Below, piece after piece: positions 59,501 through 64,000 of a stretch of 64,000 nucleotides of DNA (positions are counted from its first letter, which is position 1; each line of letters starts with the position of its first letter). The stretch is from Flammulina velutipes (lineage: Eukaryota > Basidiomycota > Agaricomycetes > Agaricales > Physalacriaceae). The stretch lies in contig CM022371.1 in NCBI GenBank assembly GCA_011800155.1, positions 2,108,001-2,172,000 of the forward strand. The letters are read 5' to 3'. The translations under genes were made by a program, and so were the position numbers. The notes under the pieces were generated by a model. It was not told the origin of the DNA, did no database searches, and saw only the letters and a program-made list of their open reading frames with translations.

Positions 59501-61780
59501 GCGTTTACCTTATCAAGTGTTGACCAAACAAGCAGACGAGCCAATTGAACGCCAAACCGTTGTGCAGAACGTATGTAGGACCAAGACTTTCAAGCAATCA
59601 CCCGTCAAATATGGTTCTCAATACCCTTCATTCAACCTGTGTACGTTCGACTGCATGGGTGTTGATGTTTATTAACGAACAACTTCTTCAGATCCAGCAG
59701 TATATCCTCACTTCGATCTCTATCCGTCAGTCGACATGAATCTGGAGGAAAAATTGACTGCGCCAGTCCGAATCGAATTGGGAACAATGGTGTACCCAGT
59801 GTTACAAATTTGTAAGCTATCCATCGACATGCACCTACGTCTTCACTAATCCTGTATTTTCAGATCGTCCGGCTTATCCATATCTTGAATTGTATCCTTC
59901 CTTGCCCGAGGACATCTTCCACAAGAAGGAAGCGTCAAAATATAGCTATCGCTCTGCAACTGCGTATCCGACATTCAACCTATGTACGTTCTCCCATCTC
60001 TCCGTATGTCCCATTTCCTGACAAAGCCAAAGATCCTGCTGTATATCCTCACTTCGATCTCTACCCAACGGTTCAACCTGGCAAGGATGTAGTGGATACT
60101 CGCGAATCAAGCTCCCAAATGACAGTTCAATATCCGTATTTCAACCTGTGTAAGTGGATGGAGTCTGTCATACACCCGACCTTCCGACAAACCATTTTTC
60201 TTAGATCCTGCTGTGTATCCCCACTTTGATCTCTATCCAACGGTCCAGGTCTGGAAGGGTACAGTGGACACTAAGGAATCGAGCCTCCAGGCGTCAGTTC
60301 AATATCCATTCTTCAACCTGTGTAAGTGCACGCGGCTTGACCCGTGCTCGACTTTCTAACCCATCTTTCTTCTTGTAATTAGATCCCGCTGTGTATCCTC
60401 ACTTTGATCTCTATCCGACGGTACCGGTTTGGAAGGCTAGAGTGACTACTCAGGATTCGAACTTCCAGGCGTCACTTGCATATCCGTTCTTCAACCTGTG
60501 TAGGTGCCTACATGTATCTCAAACCCGACCTTCTAACGCGTCTTTGCTTTCAGATCCTGCCGTGTACCCTCACTTCGATCTGTATCCTGTCGCTGGGCCA
60601 GTCATAGAGCCCTCCGTGAAATTGCAGTGCACGGTATCAGCTGCGAACGTCGTGTATCCGTACTTGACTATCTGTGAGTGCCCAAAACGCTCGCAATTCT
60701 TTTGAAAAACTGAGTATTGTCGAGATCCCGCTGTATATCCTCATTTCGATCTATGGGCAGCTCCGTCTGCTTCTCGGATGCAGATTCTTGTGCGAAAGCC
60801 CCAACAACTTCAGCCTATGGCCATCCAGAGGAAATCTTCTCTACGCTCCCCAACCAGGGCTACGTCCAAGGCGCACCTCCAACTGCACAACGAAGTGTGG
60901 CTTGCAGAAATGATGAAGGGTACGCAAGTGAAGACCTCTTATCCAGTGGTAGTTCCTCCTGTTGTTCCCGCTGTTGTCCCCCCCGTCGTCATCGCATCAC
61001 CCGTTGCTGCTGCTCCTGTGGTAGCTCCTCCCGCGGTTGTTCCCGTCATTGCATCTCCCGTCGTGGCTCCTGTGGCTCCTTCCAGCGCCCCCGCTCCCGC
61101 TCCCCTTGGACCTTCCCCTGCCGCCATCAGGCCTTCTGTCCAGACCTCCGCACCGTTCCAGCCTGTCACCACTGCTCCCTCTCCCTTACGAGTACGGAGC
61201 AGGACGTCGGTTGCAGGTTTACCAGCTAGCCCTTCCCCTCCGTCGCGAAGTCTGCCTCCCGTGACTGCGCCTCCTCCAAACCGTGCTCTTCCAAGGCGTC
61301 CAGATGGTTCGCCTTCCGAAGCGTCCCCGGTCCTACGCAGGAGTGTTGCATTCGACCCCCGAGGACCTCTTCCATCTCGGCCAGATGTTCATCGAGTTAG
61401 TAGCTTGAACGGCCGTGTGGGATCTATGTATGCTAGTGGGCGACGAGGGGAGCTCCCGTCTCTCCCTGTGGTCGATGAGGCTTTGACGCGGACTAACTCT
61501 CTGAACGTTCCACCGACGCAGCTCGGGCAGCAAAGAGAACTTTCGCGGTCTCAATCTGTATCGTCGCCCAACCGACCTGTGCATGTGCGTAAACGAGACA
61601 GTCTTGTACTTCAACGAGTCAAGGCTATTAATTCTGGATATCCTGCTGCTGGTACGTGCTATTGAACTTATAATATCGGCTGTAATCTGACTATGCAACG
61701 CAGGTGAAGAACGACAACACGGGCGTTCGTTAGACATGTTAGACAACTTTCCTGCACCGCCCGTCCATACACGGCATTAG
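56555..61780 (+). CDS. Large protein with a conserved N-terminal domain and a 14-unit YPxFxL repeat region
   Basis: I do not recognise a described function. My splice model has 17 exons: 56555-56959, 57011-58505, thirteen repeat exons (58553-60673), 60725-61651 and 61704-61780. It gives 1465 residues with phase kept throughout. The N-terminal domain contains RNFKSFIIVIPPTSLVHEYG and LLMPLFPTMYGQLTAIAREF, then NFPSTAGLCIYLHHSDNGIT and ICGRIEFDIDPQMARWYSSW. It looks conserved and globular. A Ser/Thr/Pro region follows with three TSWG repeats. Then comes an array of about 40-residue repeats, most opening YPAVYPHFDLYP and closing YPxFNL. A low-complexity Pro/Val/Ala tract (VVVPPVVPAVVPPVV) leads to a basic Ser/Pro-rich end, LDMLDNFPAPPVHTRH. 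No signal peptide or membrane helix is seen, so it is probably cytoplasmic. The YPxL and YPxFxL motifs resemble ligands of ALIX/Rim20/Bro1 V domains, an inference developed in the findings. Confidence 0.8.
57958..58240 (+). repeat. Three dispersed TPSTATSWG-type peptide repeats
   Basis: Within the large second exon the coding sequence repeats a short block: PSTPSTATSWGPRS near 57958, PDSPCTTTSWGPGSCPPSP near 58078, and PPTPSTATSWGAPLSYPPSP near 58195. The three share T-S-W-G preceded by a Ser/Thr-Pro run. They sit in a presumably disordered region just before the YP-repeat exons and could be recurring phosphorylation or docking sites. Confidence 0.6.
58553..60760 (+). repeat. Tandem array of symmetrical phase 1-1 repeat exons
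   Basis: Thirteen exons in a row: 58553-58675, 58727-58846, 58899-59045, 59098-59208, 59257-59367, 59420-59485, 59536-59640, 59692-59811, 59864-59983, 60033-60149, 60205-60321, 60383-60499, 60554-60673. The head of a fourteenth unit starts at 60725. Every exon length is a multiple of three (66-147 nt), every intron is phase 1, and introns are 47-61 nt. Nearly all junctions split a Tyr codon (T|AT or T|AC); the junction entering 58727 gives Ser. Units 10-12 (117 nt each) are nearly the same and look recently duplicated. Unit 6 (66 nt) is shortened, and unit 7 has lost its YPAVYP head. Confidence 0.85.
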
Positions 61781-61823
61781 TGGGTGCGATAGAGTCCGTA
61801 GCGTAGTACAATAATACAATTTG

Positions 61824-62847
61824 TTAATCTTCGTCATCGCTTATTGGCATAGGTTCGCTCGAGGCGCCTGCGGGGGCACCCAAGATATGACCAGAACCTG
61901 GCATGTTTGCAGTAGGCTCTGGTGAAGGTGACTCCACGACAGCCCTTTCTCGAGCAGCGGCCATGGCGACAGCATGAGCCTCCCTCCGCTCTTTCTCTCG
62001 CCGGTCATGATCCATCTTGCTCTTTCTGTCATCCATGAAGGCCAATTTAACCTGCACAGCCAGCAGTGAGAATGGAGGAGCAACAGAATATCGAAGCCTG
62101 CGTACCCGGTTCGCAGCAGCGAGTCTCGCCTCCTTCTCTGACTCTTTCCCTACCTTCAGTCGTGCTTGCTTTTCCGCCTCCAAGTTTATTGTCTCTTTCA
62201 AGATGGCCTACAGAATGTTGAGCGCATCATAGGAAGAGGGGACCAATGTGGCGTACAGTTCCAATCTTGAGATCTTCAAGGCGTCTTGGATTCCAGCTGT
62301 AGTAAGGCTGGAAGTTGTCGACCTGGATGGTGATATAAGAGGAAACACAATCTGCAAGTGCACTAGACGCACCTCGGGACGGAATCCAAGCTAAGAGATG
62401 AGCACAAACCAAGAGATGAAATGGCAGATATGACTGACCTCGATAGCATACTCCAGCGTCCCCTTCGGCTCGACAAGATTGCGCTTGATGATAGTGTTAG
62501 TTGGCTTGAATTGGTGGTACTTTGGATTCTCGGGTTCACGAAGAATGTTCTCGGAGATGGTCAAGAGCGTCTGAGATTGAGTTTAACGACCTGTAGAAGA
62601 ATCCGCGTATCGATATTACTTTGAGAGACGCGAATGCCTGTTCCTTTGAATTCGGTCTTATTATGCCAGGATCTATCATCCGTCGGAATAGCAGCTGCCT
62701 TTCGCGCTGGCGAGCCATTTCGGCGGCGGATGGCTGTGGCGGCAATGCCCGCGTGCGTCGCTCGACGGCCTCTGCCAATGTTTCCGGTGATACATGCGAC
62801 GAGCTCGCTGTCTCCGGCGCCATCTGTTCGTCGTTCTGCTCAGACAT
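61824..62847 (-). CDS. PUB-domain protein, probable Cdc48/p97 cofactor
   Basis: PUB domains bind the C-terminal tail of the AAA ATPase p97/Cdc48, as in peptide:N-glycanase and UBXD1. The start MSEQNDEQMAPETASSSHVS leads into a charged region (RQRERQLLFRRMIDPGIIRP). The PUB domain follows: TLLTISENILREPENPKYHQ, then FKPTNTIIKRNLVEPKGTLE, then YAIELGFRPEV, and FQPYYSWNPRRLEDLKIG. After it comes a highly charged coiled coil (NLEAEKQARLKVGKESEKEA) and the acidic tail PISDDED. No UBX domain or transglutaminase core is present. Five or so introns. A hAT-type MITE is inserted 51 bp upstream of the start codon, so its promoter or 5' UTR has been altered relative to an empty allele. Confidence 0.78.
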
Positions 62848-62890
62848 GGTGGTGGTAAGAGCGCAAGTGAACAACGTGTCACTCGGTACC

Positions 62891-62898
62891 GTCACATT
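62891..62898 (+). repeat. Target site duplication, left copy (GTCACATT)
   Basis: An 8-bp direct repeat abuts the left TIR of the MITE and is identical to the copy at 63538-63545. The empty site would carry one copy of GTCACATT. Confidence 0.85.
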
Positions 62899-63537
62899 TA
62901 GTGTTGCTACGGCGCGGCTCGAAGTGGCTGCGCCGGTGAAGCCGAGCTGATAACTCGGAGCCGGCTTCGTTTGATGGCTTGGTTTGAGTCAATTGCACAA
63001 GCGGCTTCGTGCCGACTTGGCGTGAGCTTCAAGTCACTCACGCCGCTGGCGCAGATAAAATCTGACTTGCCCGTTCTATCCTATCATTCTGTACAAAAAT
63101 CCATGAAATATCTTACTCTGAGTTGTAGATAACTTCTAGGCATTCCAATAGTCCCTCAGCATAGCAAATCTCGAGTGTCAAGGCTAATTAGAGCTAGGTT
63201 TGTAGGCTTTAATAGTTGAACATCTCTTTGTCAAATTAAGTCTTAAATCATTAATTTTAAATGCAAAAACAGAAGAAAAACATAAAGACATAGTAAATAT
63301 ACATGTATGTGACCATGATACTGAAATACATGCCATGGAGGAAGAAATAGCGCCTCCCGTTATGCCCACTTGTCAAATACGGACAATTTTGGGCGCGCCG
63401 CTGACTACGCGACTTCAAGCGGCGTGAGGCCGGCTTGGCTTGAAAGCCATCAAAACTCAAGTGGCTTCCATCAAATCGGCTTCCCAAGTTGCCTAAAGCC
63501 GCGCCGCGCCGCGCCAAGTCACGCCGTAGCAACACTA
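62899..63537. mobile_element. Non-autonomous hAT-type MITE (639 bp)
   Basis: The ends are perfect 16-bp terminal inverted repeats, TAGTGTTGCTACGGCG at 62899-62914 and its reverse complement at 63522-63537. They are flanked by an exact 8-bp direct repeat GTCACATT at 62891-62898 and 63538-63545. An 8-bp target duplication and ends starting TAGTG fit the hAT superfamily. The inside has GC-rich subterminal zones with repeated GGCTT and AAGCGGC words and an AT-rich core (about 63100-63350). There is no transposase-like frame, so it must be mobilised in trans. Perfect TIRs and TSD suggest a fairly recent insertion. Confidence 0.88.
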
Positions 63538-63545
63538 GTCACATT
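63538..63545 (+). repeat. Target site duplication, right copy (GTCACATT)
   Basis: An 8-bp direct repeat abuts the right TIR of the MITE, identical to 62891-62898. Confidence 0.85.
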
Positions 63546-63605
63546 TGTCAAGAAAGGAGTGGCTTTGAACACAAGTACAATGAATGTCTATATGATGTGA
63601 TATCC

Positions 63606-64000
63606 CTACAATTCAACGTCCGTATCCTCATCAGACCGTGTAGCCTCGTACAAAGTCGGATAAGGCTGCCTCTCGTCACGCTCCAGCGAAACATCGTCTC
63701 CAGATGAGCTATCACTACTCCAGGACTGCTCCATCTGGCCGCTTCCAGACTCCTGCCTCTCCTTTGGATGCTCCCGCAAACCAGATAACCTCAGATTTGG
63801 GAACGAATTCGTACGCAGTCGGCGGAATAGACTACTGCTGTTCGCTGACGTGGGCGTCGGTCGACCGCCATATTCTTCCTCTTGGCCACCGTGATGAAGA
63901 AGATCAGCCACCCATTTCCTTCGTACTGCCGACGAGCGCAGAGGATCTTGCTGCGATCCTATGTCTGGAGATGGCGGTCTCTGGGTATGACTGTGATGAT
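63606..64000 (-). CDS. C-terminal part of an unknown hydrophilic protein (runs off the window)
   Basis: The open frame is continuous on the minus strand from the window edge to a stop at 63606. It reads VRRKWVADLLHHGGQEEEYG, then a basic piece (SLFRRLRTNSFPNLRLSGLR), then a Ser/Asp/Glu-rich end (SWSSDSSSGDDVSLERDERQ and YEATRSDEDTDVEL). The ATG at 63911 is internal; the frame stays open upstream of it, so the true start lies beyond the window. I recognise no domain. The composition suggests a disordered, phosphorylated tail. Confidence 0.55.
   Translation of the reverse strand, partial: HHSHTQRPPSPDIGSQQDPLRSSAVRRKWVADLLHHGGQEEEYGGRPTPTSANSSSLFRRLRTNSFPNLRLSGLREHPKERQESGSGQMEQSWSSDSSSGDDVSLERDERQPYPTLYEATRSDEDTDVEL

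Noticed and set aside
58500..60760. Regular spacing of similar ~120-nt blocks and ~50-nt gaps, suggestive of a CRISPR-like or satellite array
   Set aside because: The conserved blocks keep one open frame when joined, the gaps have GT...AG ends, and the genome is clearly eukaryotic. Tandem exons explain everything.
63490..63520. GCGCC-type tandem repeat near the right end of the MITE
   Set aside because: It is part of the subterminal region of the element and too short to be a separate repeat feature.

Overview
This window is nuclear DNA of a mushroom-forming basidiomycete (Agaricomycetes). The evidence is dense intron-rich genes with introns of about 45-60 nt, Agaricomycete-type families (a DUF6534 membrane protein, an F-box/leucine-rich protein, a basidiomycete-style Zn2Cys6 regulator), and conserved eukaryotic proteins split into many small exons. 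I place 25 complete protein genes plus one partial gene at the right edge. I saw no rRNA, tRNA or CRISPR array. Gene ends are mostly well supported. Many internal splice sites were read by eye from frame, GT/AG and family similarity and should be confirmed with transcripts.

Layout. 0-9 kb: a conserved hypothetical protein; COP9 signalosome subunit 3 divergent from the exon-junction recycling factor PYM; a secreted GH127-like glycoside hydrolase; a mitochondrial DUF1640/MCUR1-like coiled-coil protein. 9-22 kb: a Dicer that lacks the ATP-binding half of its helicase; cytochrome c oxidase subunit VIIc/Cox8; an aldehyde dehydrogenase; a Zn2Cys6 regulator; an omega-like glutathione transferase; proteasome subunit alpha-2; the RNA polymerase II CTD phosphatase Ssu72. 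22-33 kb: an F-box protein; a DUF6534 membrane protein; an ER protein disulfide isomerase ending in HDEL; a verprolin/WIP actin regulator; an unrecognised multi-pass membrane protein. 33-46 kb: the giant pseudokinase Tra1, tail-to-tail with a BRD8-like bromodomain protein. 46-55 kb: vacuolar aspartic protease; a WD40 CUL4-adaptor-like protein; peroxisomal/mitochondrial carnitine acetyltransferase; COP9 signalosome subunit 4; a Ser/Pro-rich unknown. 56-64 kb: a remarkable repeat protein; a PUB-domain protein with a hAT-type MITE inserted just upstream; the C-terminal end of another unknown gene.

How they fit together. Several genes serve ubiquitin and cullin control (CSN3, CSN4, an F-box protein, a DCAF-like WD40 protein, proteasome alpha-2, a PUB protein). 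Tra1 and the BRD8-like protein are both expected in the NuA4 acetyltransferase complex and are immediate neighbours. ALDH, the Zn2Cys6 regulator and the GST form a possible small detoxification neighbourhood.

The most unusual element is the gene at 56555-61780 (predicted 1465 aa). Thirteen consecutive symmetrical phase 1-1 exons, separated by 47-61 nt introns, each encode a variant of one repeat whose ends carry YPxL or YPxFxL motifs. Split tyrosine codons join neighbouring units at most junctions. These motifs resemble the known YPXnL ligands of ALIX/Rim20/Bro1 V domains, which suggests a modular multivalent adaptor. I know of no described function for this protein.
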